Source: Microbacteriaceae bacterium VKM Ac-2855 (GTDB lineage: Bacteria; Actinomycetota; Actinomycetes; Actinomycetales; Microbacteriaceae). Taken from it: DNA of 64,000 nucleotides. Both the position numbers and the translations under genes were made by a program. Under the pieces are notes generated by a model, which had not been told where the DNA came from, did no database searches, and saw only the letters and a list, made by a program, of their open reading frames with translations. The stretch is from positions 620,001 to 684,000 of the forward strand of contig JABMLG010000002.1 in the NCBI GenBank assembly GCA_013204985.1, written 5' to 3'. Shown piece by piece: positions 8,310-16,877 of this stretch (position 1 is its first letter; every line of letters starts with the position of its first letter).

Positions 8310-9644
8310 GTGACCGGATCCGGCACGCAGAGCGACGATGCAGAGAACGGCGTCGAGCCGGCGCTCCCCGAGACGGTCACACTGACCTTCGGCGACAGGA
8401 CGGCCGAGTTCCCGGTGTTGCGCAGCGTGGACGGTTCTTCGAGCATCGATTTCTCGACGCTGTCGAAGAAGACCGGCTTCATGTCGCTCGACTACGGATT
8501 CGTGAATACCGCGGCGACGAAGTCGTCCATCACGTACATCGATGGCGATAAGGGCATCCTGCGCTATCGCGGCTACCCGATCGAGCAGGTCGCGACGAAC
8601 GGAAGCTACCTCGAAGTGGCGTGGCTGCTGATCTACGGCGAGCTGCCCACGAAGGACGAGCTCGCCGCCTTCGACGACCGCATCCGTCATCACACCCTGC
8701 TGCACGAAGATCTGAAGCGTTTCTTCGACGCGCTGCCGCACAACGCGCATCCCATGTCGGTGCTCGCCTCGGGTGTCTCGGCGCTCTCGACCTACTACGA
8801 GGGGTCCTCCAACCCCAAGGATCCCGCCTCGGTCGAGTTGACGACCGTGCGCCTGCTCGCGAAGCTGCCGGTGATGGCCGCCTACGCTCACAAGAAGAGC
8901 CTCGGTCAGGCGTTCCTCTACCCGGACAACTCGCTGAGCTTCGTCGACAATTTCCTGCGGCTCAATTTCGGCACGATGGCCGAGCCGTACGAGATCGACC
9001 CCGTGCTGTCCAAGGCCCTCGAGCGCCTCCTCATCCTGCACGAGGATCACGAGCAGAACGCGTCCACCTCGACCGTCCGCCTCGTCGGTTCGACCGAAGC
9101 CAACCTCTACGCCTCCGTCTCCGCCGGGATCAACGCCCTCTTCGGTCCACTGCACGGTGGCGCGAACGAAGCGGTCCTCACGATGCTGGCTCGAATCCAG
9201 GAGTCCGGCGAAGGCGTCAAGACGTTCGTCGAGCGGGTGAAGAACAAAGAGGACGGTGTGCGCCTGATGGGATTCGGGCACCGTGTCTATAAGAACTACG
9301 ACCCGCGCGCGAAGCTCGTGAAAGAGAGCGCCGCTGAGGTGCTTTCGTCACTCGGGATCAAAGATCCCCTTCTCGATATCGCGATGGAACTCGAGCACAT
9401 CGCGCTGGAGGACGACTACTTCAAAGAGCGTCGTCTCTACCCGAACGTCGACTTCTATACGGGCGTGATCTACAAGGCGATGGGCTTCCCGACGCGGATG
9501 TTCACGGTACTTTTCGCAATCGGTCGGCTGCCGGGCTGGATCGCGCACTGGCGCGAGATGAACACCGACGCGCAGACCAAGATCGGTCGCCCGCAGCAGC
9601 TCTACACGGGCCACCCCGAGCGTGATTGGCCGAGCGGCCGCTGA
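8310..9644 (+). CDS. gltA: Citrate synthase
   Basis: 444 residues, typical of the type II hexameric enzyme. The active-site histidines are visible in GPLHGGANEA and in the FGHRVYKNYDPR segment, followed by a conserved Asp in the YPNVDFYTG region. It condenses acetyl-CoA and oxaloacetate to open the TCA cycle. GTG start with AGGAGG about 5 bases upstream. Monocistronic: the 176-bp upstream gap is non-coding and a strong terminator follows at 9664. Confidence 0.97.
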   Translation: MTGSGTQSDDAENGVEPALPETVTLTFGDRTAEFPVLRSVDGSSSIDFSTLSKKTGFMSLDYGFVNTAATKSSITYIDGDKGILRYRGYPIEQVATNGSYLEVAWLLIYGELPTKDELAAFDDRIRHHTLLHEDLKRFFDALPHNAHPMSVLASGVSALSTYYEGSSNPKDPASVELTTVRLLAKLPVMAAYAHKKSLGQAFLYPDNSLSFVDNFLRLNFGTMAEPYEIDPVLSKALERLLILHEDHEQNASTSTVRLVGSTEANLYASVSAGINALFGPLHGGANEAVLTMLARIQESGEGVKTFVERVKNKEDGVRLMGFGHRVYKNYDPRAKLVKESAAEVLSSLGIKDPLLDIAMELEHIALEDDYFKERRLYPNVDFYTGVIYKAMGFPTRMFTVLFAIGRLPGWIAHWREMNTDAQTKIGRPQQLYTGHPERDWPSGR

Positions 9645-9663
9645 GCGACGGTCTTCGGACGAG

Positions 9664-9695
9664 GGGCGGTGATCCGGGAGGGTCACCGCCCTTTT
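9664..9695 (+). terminator. Rho-independent terminator after gltA
   Basis: A perfect 9-bp stem, GGGCGGTGA/TCACCGCCC, with a 10-base loop, followed by TTTT. Confidence 0.9.
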
Positions 9696-10171
9696 CCGTG
9701 CCGTCGCAGTGCCGATGACGGCAATGTAAACATTGGGAGTCAGCGCCGGGATGATGAGTGTGGAGGCGCATCGATCGCGCTGACCGTATGAGCAGGTCAG
9801 GAGATGATTTTTGATCTTTAGACGAGCGTATCTCGGTTATCATCCTCCCGAAGAGGGGCCAAGTGGCACGGCATCCCGGCACTATTCTTGCGATGAAGTA
9901 CGACGGGTACACAGGGTCCTCCGAGGCACTGGGAGTATCCGCTCTCGCAGCACCACATCGTCCGTGGCGAATCGCACCTCACCCGTGAGGAACGATTCGC
10001 TTCGTTCGTTTCCGGCACCTTGAAAAGTGATCGTCGAAGCCGCCCCCTCGACGCTCCCCGGTCGCCGGGACTCGTCAGACAAACCCGATGGGCTGAATTG
10101 CAGGTTGATGTGCTCACCCGAGTTCCGAACCACGCCCCCGTTCTGAACGTGGCACCCGCAGGACCGATCTC
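9696..10171 (+). other. Long non-coding leader/promoter region before the glycosyltransferase gene
   Basis: About 480 bp with no supportable gene. At 9723-9734 AATGTAAACATT has inverted AATGT/ACATT arms and could be an operator. 9800-9850 is clearly more A+T-rich than its surroundings, as expected of a promoter or regulator-binding zone. The remainder could be a long 5' leader. Short open frames in the region show no homology I recognise. Confidence 0.4.
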
Positions 10172-11674
10172 ATGACCGGCTTCAGCGGATCCGCATCCGA
10201 CTTCTTCACCGACACCGCGGTCGTAGCCCGACCGTTCCCGCGGATGCGGACGTCGAACGCTCAGCAATGGCGACGACGTTTCCGCACGCGAGCGATCATC
10301 GGCGATGCCGTCGTGATCGTCGTCAGTATGACTCTGACCTTCTGGTTCTCGACAATCGGGCGAGCGCCGCTCTCGCTGCTCGAAACGCTGGCCCCGGTCG
10401 GCGTCGGAGTCGTGTGGATGGTGCTGCTCCTGATCGCGCACAGCCGCAGCTCTCGTCATCTCGGCACCGGGCTCGACGAATACCGTCGCACGGTCACGGC
10501 CACGGGGATCGCGTTCGGAGGCGTCGCGATCGCGTCCCTCCTCCTTCTGGCTCCGATTCATCGCGACTACTTCGCGATCGGCCTGCCTGTCGGAATCGTC
10601 GGCCTCGTGCTCTCGCACTGGCTGAACCGCACCAGGCTCGCGAAGGACCGGATCAAGGGCCACGCGCTGCTCCGCGTCATCGTGATCGGCGATGTCAACG
10701 ACGTCTCCTACGTGCTCGGGCAGATCGAGCGCCGTCGCGCATCCGGCCAGGTCGAGTACGACGTGATCGGTGTCGCCCTCTCGAACACGACCGGGATGAC
10801 CGAGGTCGTCAGTCGTGGCCGGACCGTGCCCGTCGTCGGCCGGCTCACCGATATCCGCGACGCTGTCGAGCGGCTCTCGGCCGAAGCGGTGATCGTGGCC
10901 GGACCCATCGATGGCGGCTCGGAGTTCGTCCGTCGACTGGGCTGGCAGCTCGAGGAGTCCTCGGTCGAACTCGTGGTTTCGCCCGGCTTGACCAACGTTG
11001 CCGGCCCGCGCATCCACTGGCGCCCTGTCGAGGGTCTGCCGCTGATGAGCGTCGAGCTGCCGCACTACTCGGGCTCGCGCCACTACGCGAAGCGCTGCCT
11101 CGATGTCTTCGGCTCGGCAATGGCACTGCTCCTCCTGTCTCCGGTGTTCCTCGCGCTGGCGATCCTCGTCAAGCGCGATAGCGACGGCCCCGCCCTGTTC
11201 AAGCAGCAGCGCATCGGTCGATACGGGCGTCCGTTCACGATGGTGAAGTTCCGTTCGATGGCGGTGGATGCCGAGGCGCGTCTCGCAGCGATCGAACACC
11301 TGAATGAAGGGTCCGGTCCGCTCTTCAAACTGCGCGAGGATCCGCGGATCACGCGCATCGGACGGGTGCTGCGCCGGTATTCGCTCGACGAACTTCCTCA
11401 GTTCTGGAACGTTCTGCGTGGCGACATGAGCCTGGTCGGCCCGCGCCCGCCGCTCCTGCGTGAGGTCGAGAGCTACGACTCCGAGGTGAACCGCCGGCTC
11501 TACATCAAGCCGGGCATCACCGGGATGTGGCAGACCAACGGCCGCTCCGAACTCAACTGGGAGGACAGCGTCCGCCTCGACCTCTACTACGTCGAGAACT
11601 GGTCCGTGACTGGCGACCTCGTCATCCTGTGGCGCACCGTCATGATGATGGTGAAGCCGACCGGGGCGTACTAG
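10172..11674 (+). CDS. Polyprenyl-phosphate sugar-1-phosphate transferase (exopolysaccharide priming)
   Basis: 500 residues. About four N-terminal membrane helices (residues 40-160) are followed by a Rossmann-like CoA_binding_3 region. One more helix and the bacterial sugar transferase domain start near residue 305 (AKRCLDVFGSAMALL), with KFRSM, the D-E-L-P-Q motif and GPRPPL. This is the WbaP/CpsE/WcaJ type that loads the first sugar phosphate onto undecaprenyl phosphate. No other polysaccharide genes adjoin it, so it acts alone here or with a distant cluster. A long leader precedes it. Confidence 0.92.
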   Translation: MTGFSGSASDFFTDTAVVARPFPRMRTSNAQQWRRRFRTRAIIGDAVVIVVSMTLTFWFSTIGRAPLSLLETLAPVGVGVVWMVLLLIAHSRSSRHLGTGLDEYRRTVTATGIAFGGVAIASLLLLAPIHRDYFAIGLPVGIVGLVLSHWLNRTRLAKDRIKGHALLRVIVIGDVNDVSYVLGQIERRRASGQVEYDVIGVALSNTTGMTEVVSRGRTVPVVGRLTDIRDAVERLSAEAVIVAGPIDGGSEFVRRLGWQLEESSVELVVSPGLTNVAGPRIHWRPVEGLPLMSVELPHYSGSRHYAKRCLDVFGSAMALLLLSPVFLALAILVKRDSDGPALFKQQRIGRYGRPFTMVKFRSMAVDAEARLAAIEHLNEGSGPLFKLREDPRITRIGRVLRRYSLDELPQFWNVLRGDMSLVGPRPPLLREVESYDSEVNRRLYIKPGITGMWQTNGRSELNWEDSVRLDLYYVENWSVTGDLVILWRTVMMMVKPTGAY

Positions 11675-11687
11675 ACCCGGACTCGTT

Positions 11688-11733
11688 GTCAAAGAAACGG
11701 CAACCCACTCAGGTGGGTTGCCGTTTCTTTGAC
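11688..11733. terminator. Perfect 21-bp palindrome, bidirectional terminator
   Basis: Arms at 11688-11708 and 11713-11733 match perfectly over 21 bp (outer ends GTCAAAGAAACGG and CCGTTTCTTTGAC) with a TCAG loop. Internal T runs sit in the arm rather than after it. It lies between the sugar transferase gene (+) and dapD (-), so it probably ends transcription from both sides. Confidence 0.75.
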
Positions 11734-11786
11734 GTTTCGACTCCGGCGGCGGGTTGCCGTTTCTTTGACGTTTCGACCCCGGCGGT
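11715..11786. repeat. 36-bp tandem duplication of a terminator arm
   Basis: Two adjacent 36-bp copies, 11715-11750 and 11751-11786, begin GGGTTGCCGTTTCTTTGACG and differ at only two positions. The first copy overlaps the right arm of the palindrome at 11688-11733, so the left arm could also pair with the second copy. Confidence 0.85.
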
Positions 11787-11838
11787 GGGCACGCGGCGCG
11801 ACGCTGCGCGCGCGTCTCCTGTCAGCCGGGGCTCCGCG

Positions 11839-12819
11839 TCAGGCGTGCAGAGCGGCGTTCAGGACGATTCCCGTGCCGGAGCGCTCCAGCACCTCCACGG
11901 CGCCGCTGAGCGAGTTGCGTCGGAAGAGGAGGTTCGGGCGACCCGACAGCTCGGCGGCCTTCACCGTTTGCGGACGCCCGTCGGGTCGGGGAGCCGAGCC
12001 GACCAGCACGACCTTCGTGCCCGCGGTGACATAGAGTCCGGCCTCGACGACCGAGTCGTCGCCGATCGAGATTCCGATGCCGGAGTTGGCGCCGAGCAGG
12101 GCGCGCCGCCCGATGCTGACGCGCTCCTTGCCCCCGCCCGAGAGCGTGCCCATGATCGAGGCGCCGCCTCCGATGTCGGAGCCGTCACCGACGACGACGC
12201 CCTGCGAGATCCGACCCTCGACCATCGAGGTGCCCAGCGTTCCGGCGTTGAAATTGACGAACCCCTCGTGCATCACCGTGGTGCCGGGCGCGAGGTGCGC
12301 ACCGAGCCGCACGCGGGAGGTGTCGGCGATGCGCACCTTCGCCGGCGTGACGTAGTCGGTGAGACGGGGGAACTTGTCGATCCCGGTCGCCTGGATGCCG
12401 TGACGCTGCAGCGACGGGCGGAGACGGTCGAAGGCCGACGGTTCGACTGGTCCGGCGTTCGTCCACACCACGATCGGCAGGTGCCCGAAGATGCCGTCCA
12501 GGTTGATCGTGTTCGGCGCGATCAGCAGATGAGACAGCAGGTGCAGGCGGAGGTAGGCGTCGGAGGTCGAGGTGGGAGCGGCAGCGAGCTCGATCTCCAG
12601 GGTCACCACGTCGATCCGCACTTCGCGACGCGCGTCCTCGCCGGTGAGCTCCTCCAGCTCGGCCGGCACGATCCACTTGTCGCGGCCGACGGGGAGGCTG
12701 CCGAGTTGCGGCGAGGGGAACCACGTGTCGAGAACCGTGCCGTCGGCGGCGATGGTGGCGAGTCCGTAGCCCCACGCGGACGTGGGCGCGACAGAAGGAA
12801 CAGAGGCAGCGGGGGTCAT
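11839..12819 (-). CDS. dapD: Tetrahydrodipicolinate N-succinyltransferase DapD
   Basis: 326 residues, the actinobacterial DapD type. An N-terminal helical domain precedes a left-handed beta-helix with hexapeptide repeats (residues 165-270, including [15 protein letters not shown] and [12 protein letters not shown]). It succinylates tetrahydrodipicolinate using succinyl-CoA in the DAP/lysine route. I chose the ATG at 12819 because the conserved N-terminus starts there and a TACCCT box ends 6 bases upstream. Longer in-frame extensions would run into dapE. It is divergent from dapE, the enzyme two steps later. Confidence 0.94.
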   Translation of the reverse strand: MTPAASVPSVAPTSAWGYGLATIAADGTVLDTWFPSPQLGSLPVGRDKWIVPAELEELTGEDARREVRIDVVTLEIELAAAPTSTSDAYLRLHLLSHLLIAPNTINLDGIFGHLPIVVWTNAGPVEPSAFDRLRPSLQRHGIQATGIDKFPRLTDYVTPAKVRIADTSRVRLGAHLAPGTTVMHEGFVNFNAGTLGTSMVEGRISQGVVVGDGSDIGGGASIMGTLSGGGKERVSIGRRALLGANSGIGISIGDDSVVEAGLYVTAGTKVVLVGSAPRPDGRPQTVKAAELSGRPNLLFRRNSLSGAVEVLERSGTGIVLNAALHA

Positions 12820-12865
12820 GCGTCCAGGGTAGCGAAACCTCGGCGGACGGTACCCTGGTCGCATG
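12817..12865. promoter_or_regulatory. Symmetrical divergent promoter of dapD and dapE
   Basis: The start codons are 43 bp apart. CATGCGTCCAGGGTA (12817-12831) and TACCCTGGTCGCATG (12851-12865) are inverted copies with 14 of 15 bases matching. Each has a TACCCT -10-like box ending 6 bases before its own ATG. Each gene's expected -35 position overlaps the other's -10 box, so the two leaderless promoters share one symmetrical site. Confidence 0.6.
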
Positions 12866-13990
12866 GCCGCATCCTCCCCGACCGTCCCGACCGTTCTCGA
12901 TCTCGCGGCGGGGTCCGTCGAGTTGACGCAGGCGCTCTGCGACACGGCTTCGGTGTCGGGAGACGAGGCGCCGCTGGCGGATGCGATCGAAGCCGCCCTC
13001 GCCGCGTATCCGCACCTCGAGCTCACACGGGACGGCGACACCATCGTGGCGCGGACGGATCTGGGACGTGCGCAGCGCGTCGTGATCGCGGGCCACATCG
13101 ACACGGTCCCGATCAACGCGAACCTGCCCACACGATTCGAGACGATCGACGGTGTCGAGTACCTGTGGGGCCGTGGAACCGTCGACATGAAAGCGGGCGT
13201 CGCCGTTCAGTTGAAGCTCGCCGCTGAGCTGACGGATCCGGTCGTCGACATCACTTGGATGTGGTACGACAACGAAGAGGTCTCCTCCGACCTCAACGGT
13301 CTCGGCCGGTTGGCGCGGAACCATCCCGAGCTGTTCTCCGGAGACTTCGCGATCCTGGGCGAACCCACCGGCAGCGAGGTCGAGGGCGGATGCAACGGCA
13401 CCTGCCGTGTCGATGTCACCACCCACGGTCTCCGCGCCCACTCGGCGCGATCGTGGGTCGGTGAGAACGCGGTGCACAAGATCGCGCCCGTCCTCGATCG
13501 GCTCGCCGCGTACGAGCCGCGACAGGTGGAGGTCGACGGCCTGGTCTACCGAGAGGGCGTGAACGCCGTGGGGATCTCCGGCGGCGTCGCCGGCAACGTG
13601 ATCCCGGATCTCTGCACCGTGCACGTCAACTATCGATTCGCCCCCAGTCGCAGCGGCGACGAGGCGATCCAACACCTGCGCGAGCTCTTCGACGGCTTCG
13701 AGGTCACGATCGCCGACGTCGCGGAGGGAGCGCGTCCCGGGCTCGACGCCCCGCTCGCCGAAGCGTTCATCGCCGCGGTCGGTGCGACGGCCAGACCGAA
13801 GTACGGCTGGACCGATGTCGCGCGATTCTCGGCCATGGGCATCCCCGCGGTGAACTACGGCCCCGGCGACCCGTTGAAGGCGCACGCCGACGACGAGCGG
13901 GTCGCCCTGGAGCAGATCCTCTCCTGCGAGCGGGGTCTGCGCAGCTGGCTCAGCGGCGTCCCGGGAGCGTCGGCGGCCCCGAACGCGTGA
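12863..13990 (+). CDS. dapE: Succinyl-diaminopimelate desuccinylase DapE
   Basis: 375 residues, M20 metallopeptidase family. Metal-binding residues are visible in GHIDTVP (His, Asp), the NEEV Glu pair, and later Asp and His residues, with a [11 protein letters not shown] loop. A small dimerisation domain lies in the middle (about 180-290). It releases succinate from N-succinyl-L,L-DAP. The ATG lies 6 bases after a TACCCT box, so translation is probably leaderless. The downstream membrane protein starts inside its stop codon. Confidence 0.94.
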   Translation: MAASSPTVPTVLDLAAGSVELTQALCDTASVSGDEAPLADAIEAALAAYPHLELTRDGDTIVARTDLGRAQRVVIAGHIDTVPINANLPTRFETIDGVEYLWGRGTVDMKAGVAVQLKLAAELTDPVVDITWMWYDNEEVSSDLNGLGRLARNHPELFSGDFAILGEPTGSEVEGGCNGTCRVDVTTHGLRAHSARSWVGENAVHKIAPVLDRLAAYEPRQVEVDGLVYREGVNAVGISGGVAGNVIPDLCTVHVNYRFAPSRSGDEAIQHLRELFDGFEVTIADVAEGARPGLDAPLAEAFIAAVGATARPKYGWTDVARFSAMGIPAVNYGPGDPLKAHADDERVALEQILSCERGLRSWLSGVPGASAAPNA

Positions 13991-15195
13991 GCACGATGTC
14001 ACGGGCGCTGCCCGTGCGGCGCCGAGCGCTGCTGCGATTGGTTCCCTGGTGGTTCCGGGTGCTGCTGGTCTTCGCCGCATCGCGCATCGTCACCACGGTG
14101 ATCCTGCTCGCCTTCGCCGCGCAGCAGGGTGCGAACCCGTGGACCAACGCGGCACCGAATTACTTCGATTACGCGACCATGTGGGACGGCCGCTGGTACA
14201 ACATCATCGCCGTCTGGGGCTATCCGAGCACCTTGCCGGTGACGGATGCGGGACAGATCGGCGAGAACGCGTGGGCGTTCATGCCGCTGTACCCGTTCGT
14301 CGTGCGTGGCCTCATGCTGCTGACGGGCATGTCGTGGGCGCCTGCCGCCGTGTTGATCTCGGTGCTCTGCGGTGCCGGTACCGCGCTCGTCGCCTACCGG
14401 ATGTTCCGGCACTCGCTGGGAGAGTCGCAGGCGCTCTTCGCGGTGCTGCTGCTCTGCGTCGCGCCGACCTCGCCACTCTTCCAACTCGCCTATGCGGAGT
14501 CGATGCAGTTCCTGCTGCTCGCGACGGCTCTCCTGTTGCTCATCCGACGGCGCTGGGCGTGGCTGGTGCCGGTGGTGCTGCTGCTCGGTCTGACACGGCC
14601 GAGCGGGCTCGCGTTCGCGGCCGCGCTCGCGTTCTACACGATCGTGCGCTGGCTGCAGCGATCGCGTGAGCCGTTCCCTCGCTCGCAGTGGCTGCCCTCC
14701 CTGCTGCTGACCGGATGGAGTCTCGCGGTCGGTTTCCTGTGGCCCGCGATCGCCTGGGTGTTCACCGGTGATCCCGCCGCCTACACCGAGACGGAACTCG
14801 CCTGGCGCTCGGCGTACATCGGATACCAGGAGCTGTTCCCGTTCACGGCGTGGTTCCAAGGACTCGACTGGTGGTTCGGGCAGCCGTGGGGTGCCCTTCT
14901 CGTGGTGGCGCTGATCCTGACCTTCTTCACGATCCTCGCCGGGTCCTGGACGCGTCGACTCGACATCGAGAGTCGCTCCTGGATCGCGGGTTACGCGTTC
15001 TACCTCTTCACCTTCTGGTTCCCGCAGTCGAGCACGTTCCGGATCCTGGCGCCGATGTTCCCGATCCTGGGCGCGCTGGCCGTTCCGAGGAACACCTGGT
15101 TCCGCATCCTGCTGGTGTTGGTCGGGATCGGCGGGCAGATCGTCTGGATCACCATCTGCTGGGGCGTCGACGGATCCGACTGGACTCCGCCGTGA
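13987..15195 (+). CDS. PIG-V-like integral membrane glycosyltransferase
   Basis: 402 residues with about ten hydrophobic helices. The first loop contains W-D-G-R-W-Y, a pattern seen in GT-C mannosyltransferases of the PIG-V family, and Y-A-E-S-M lies further on. It probably transfers a sugar from a polyprenyl-phosphate donor outside the membrane. The acceptor is unknown. The GTG start overlaps the dapE stop (GTGA), so translation is coupled to dapE, although no pathway link is evident. Confidence 0.75.
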   Translation: MSTMSRALPVRRRALLRLVPWWFRVLLVFAASRIVTTVILLAFAAQQGANPWTNAAPNYFDYATMWDGRWYNIIAVWGYPSTLPVTDAGQIGENAWAFMPLYPFVVRGLMLLTGMSWAPAAVLISVLCGAGTALVAYRMFRHSLGESQALFAVLLLCVAPTSPLFQLAYAESMQFLLLATALLLLIRRRWAWLVPVVLLLGLTRPSGLAFAAALAFYTIVRWLQRSREPFPRSQWLPSLLLTGWSLAVGFLWPAIAWVFTGDPAAYTETELAWRSAYIGYQELFPFTAWFQGLDWWFGQPWGALLVVALILTFFTILAGSWTRRLDIESRSWIAGYAFYLFTFWFPQSSTFRILAPMFPILGALAVPRNTWFRILLVLVGIGGQIVWITICWGVDGSDWTPP

Positions 15196-15250
15196 TCGGC
15201 ATCTGAAGGGACTCGGCGTCCCACGGTCGGCGATCACCGGTCGAATGCGG

Positions 15251-15256
15251 GATAAT
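15251..15256 (+). promoter_or_regulatory. Candidate -10 box for DUF3117 gene
   Basis: GATAAT lies 31 bases before the start at 15287. AAGGGGAG lies between them as the ribosome site. Confidence 0.4.
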
Positions 15257-15286
15257 AGGGGGGTACGTCCACGAAAGGGGAGTTGC

Positions 15287-15463
15287 ATGGCGGCCATGAA
15301 GCCGAGGACCGGAGACGGGCCAATGGAGGCTGTTAAGGAGGGTCGGCTCATCATCGTGCGGGTCCCGCTCGAGGGAGGCGGGCGCCTGGTGGTGTCGGTC
15401 AACGATGCCGAAGCGAAGGAGCTGCACGACGCGCTAGCCGCAGTCGTCAGCCCCACCACCTGA
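15287..15463 (+). CDS. DUF3117 family small protein
   Basis: 58 residues. The sequence MAAMKPRTGDGPMEAVKEGR followed by I-V-R-V-P-L-E-G-G-G-R-L-V-V is diagnostic of the actinobacterial DUF3117 family, whose function is not known. I chose the ATG at 15287 because AAGGGGAG lies 6-7 bases upstream and family members begin MAAMKPR. Probably a monocistronic transcript ending at the hairpin at 15514-15550. Confidence 0.93.
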   Translation: MAAMKPRTGDGPMEAVKEGRLIIVRVPLEGGGRLVVSVNDAEAKELHDALAAVVSPTT

Positions 15464-15513
15464 GCCACACCGGACGATCCAGCCCGGATCGGCCCTAACC
15501 ACGACTGCAACAT

Positions 15514-15550
15514 CGAGAACGCCCATCGTCTGAGACGGTGGGCGTTCTCG
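15514..15550. terminator. Hairpin terminator between convergent genes
   Basis: 17-bp arms, CGAGAACGCCCATCGTC and GACGGTGGGCGTTCTCG, with one G-U-type mismatch and a 3-base loop. It lies between the DUF3117 gene and the leftward methyltransferase gene and could serve both. Confidence 0.8.
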
Positions 15551-15641
15551 CGTGCGGCTCCGTGCTTCGCGAACCGATGAAGCGACCAGGGTCGCCGTCA
15601 GGGTGGAGACGGGTCGAAGAAGGGCTGCGGCCCTTCGCCCA

Positions 15642-16274
15642 CTATGCGTGGCGCTTGTTGGCCATGAGTAGTCCGTCGCCGACCGGCGAGAGGACGCTGA
15701 CGACGGCGGCTGAGGCGCACACCTCAGTGGCCAGGGTGCGGAAAGCGCTCGAGATCTCGTCCCGCTGCGCCGGATTCGCGACGCGGCCGCGCCAGAGGGC
15801 GTGCGGTACCAGCACGGTGCCGCCGGGCTTGACCAAGCGCAACGCGTGCTCGACGTTCTCGATGACCTGCACCGGATCCGCATCGACGAAGACGATGTCG
15901 TACGAGTTCTCGTTCATCCGCGGCAGCACGTCCAGAGCCCGTCCGGGGATCAGCCGCAGCCGATTCGGCGCGATGCCGGCCTCGGCGAAGTGCGCGCGGG
16001 CGTGCTGCTGGTGCACCGCCTCCGAATCGATGGACGTGAGCATGGCGTCGGGTGCGCCCTCGAGCAGCCAGAGGCCGGACACGCCGGTCCCGGTGCCGAT
16101 CTCGATGATCGAGGTCGCCCGCGCGGCCGCGGCGATGAGCGCGGATTGCGCACCGATCGAGGGCGAGACGGCCTCGATGCCGAGTTCGATCGCCACCTGG
16201 CGGGCCGAGGCGATGGCGTCGCTCTCGACGACGGTGTCCTCGGCGTACTTCCAGTTGGCATCCTTGTCGGACAC
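15642..16274 (-). CDS. SAM-dependent O-methyltransferase (class I, COMT-like)
   Basis: About 210 residues. The SAM motif I is I-I-E-I-G-T-G-T-G-V-S-G, followed by the acidic residue in SIDSEA, and the D-I-V-F-V-D-A-D segment matches motif post-I/II of bacterial O-methyltransferases. The substrate is unknown. I favour the GTG at 16274 because AAGGAG sits 8 bases upstream. The alternative GTG at 16283 touches the ribosome site. It is divergent from tatB, the order seen in many actinobacteria. Confidence 0.85.
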   Translation of the reverse strand: MSDKDANWKYAEDTVVESDAIASARQVAIELGIEAVSPSIGAQSALIAAAARATSIIEIGTGTGVSGLWLLEGAPDAMLTSIDSEAVHQQHARAHFAEAGIAPNRLRLIPGRALDVLPRMNENSYDIVFVDADPVQVIENVEHALRLVKPGGTVLVPHALWRGRVANPAQRDEISSAFRTLATEVCASAAVVSVLSPVGDGLLMANKRHA

Positions 16275-16379
16275 GATCGTCACTCCTTCGATGTCGGGTC
16301 CGCGAGGGTGTTCAGCCCGAGCGGAGGGCATGGTCAGATTACGGTCCGCGGAACGGTCGGGCGGGCAGGCGCGGCGGGT

Positions 16380-16385
16380 TACTCT
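16380..16385 (+). promoter_or_regulatory. Candidate -10 box for leaderless tatB
   Basis: TACTCT ends 6 bases before the GTG of tatB. No ribosome site is visible before that GTG. Confidence 0.4.
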
Positions 16386-16391
16386 TATCTC

Positions 16392-16799
16392 GTGTTTGGA
16401 TTGACGTTCGACAAGCTCCTCATCATCGGGGTGATCGCCGTCTTCATCCTGGGCCCCGACAGGCTGCCGTACTACGCGTCGCAGCTCGCGAAGCTCGTGC
16501 GGCAGGTTCGCACCATGGCGAACAACGCGAAGAGCCGGGTGCGGGAGGAGATGGGCGACGACTTCGACGAGGTCGATTGGAAGAAGCTCGATCCTCGGCA
16601 GTACGACCCGCGACGCATCATCCGTGATGCCCTTCTCGAAGACGATGAGCCCGTCGCGACGGTCAAGCCGCCCGCCAAGATCGCTCCGCCGGTAACGGCT
16701 CCGCTTCCCGAGACGTCGTACGTGCGGATGAAGCGCCTCGCCGAAGACGGCCGACTCTCGACGGTGGGCGTCTCGCCCTACGATTCCGAGGCCACCTGA
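16392..16799 (+). CDS. tatB: Twin-arginine translocase subunit TatB
   Basis: 135 residues. A single N-terminal helix (about residues 4-22) contains F-D-K-L-L and ends in L-G-P-D-R-L-P. An amphipathic helix with A-x-L-A-K-L-V-R follows, then a charged unstructured tail, the TatA/TatB arrangement. The length, the Pro at the hinge and the tail favour TatB, which binds Tat signal peptides with TatC. EfeB in this window is a likely client. The start is GTG with a -10-like box 6 bases away. Confidence 0.9.
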   Translation: MFGLTFDKLLIIGVIAVFILGPDRLPYYASQLAKLVRQVRTMANNAKSRVREEMGDDFDEVDWKKLDPRQYDPRRIIRDALLEDDEPVATVKPPAKIAPPVTAPLPETSYVRMKRLAEDGRLSTVGVSPYDSEAT

Positions 16800-16819
16800 C
16801 GCCCTGACTCCTCGACACG

Positions 16820-16873
16820 CCCCGCTGGGTTCGAGAATCCCCGATCAAACGGGGTTCCTCGAATGCAGCGGGG
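16820..16873. terminator. Compound hairpin after tatB
   Basis: Outer stem CCCCGCTG/CAGCGGGG, then paired TCGAG/CTCGA and CCCCG/CGGGG segments inside, followed by TGTTT. It lies between tatB (+) and the pseudogene (-) and probably acts in both directions. Confidence 0.75.
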
Positions 16874-16877
16874 TGTT

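Noticed and set aside
9811-10023. A 70-residue frame in the glycosyltransferase leader
   Set aside because: No ribosome site, no homology and Arg/Ser-rich composition; kept as non-coding.
9818-11692. A 624-residue minus-strand frame
   Set aside because: It is antisense to the sugar transferase gene and is composed of charged low-complexity sequence.
11715-11786. Direct repeats that could suggest a CRISPR array
   Set aside because: Only two copies, directly adjacent with no spacers, and derived from a terminator arm. No cas genes are in the window.
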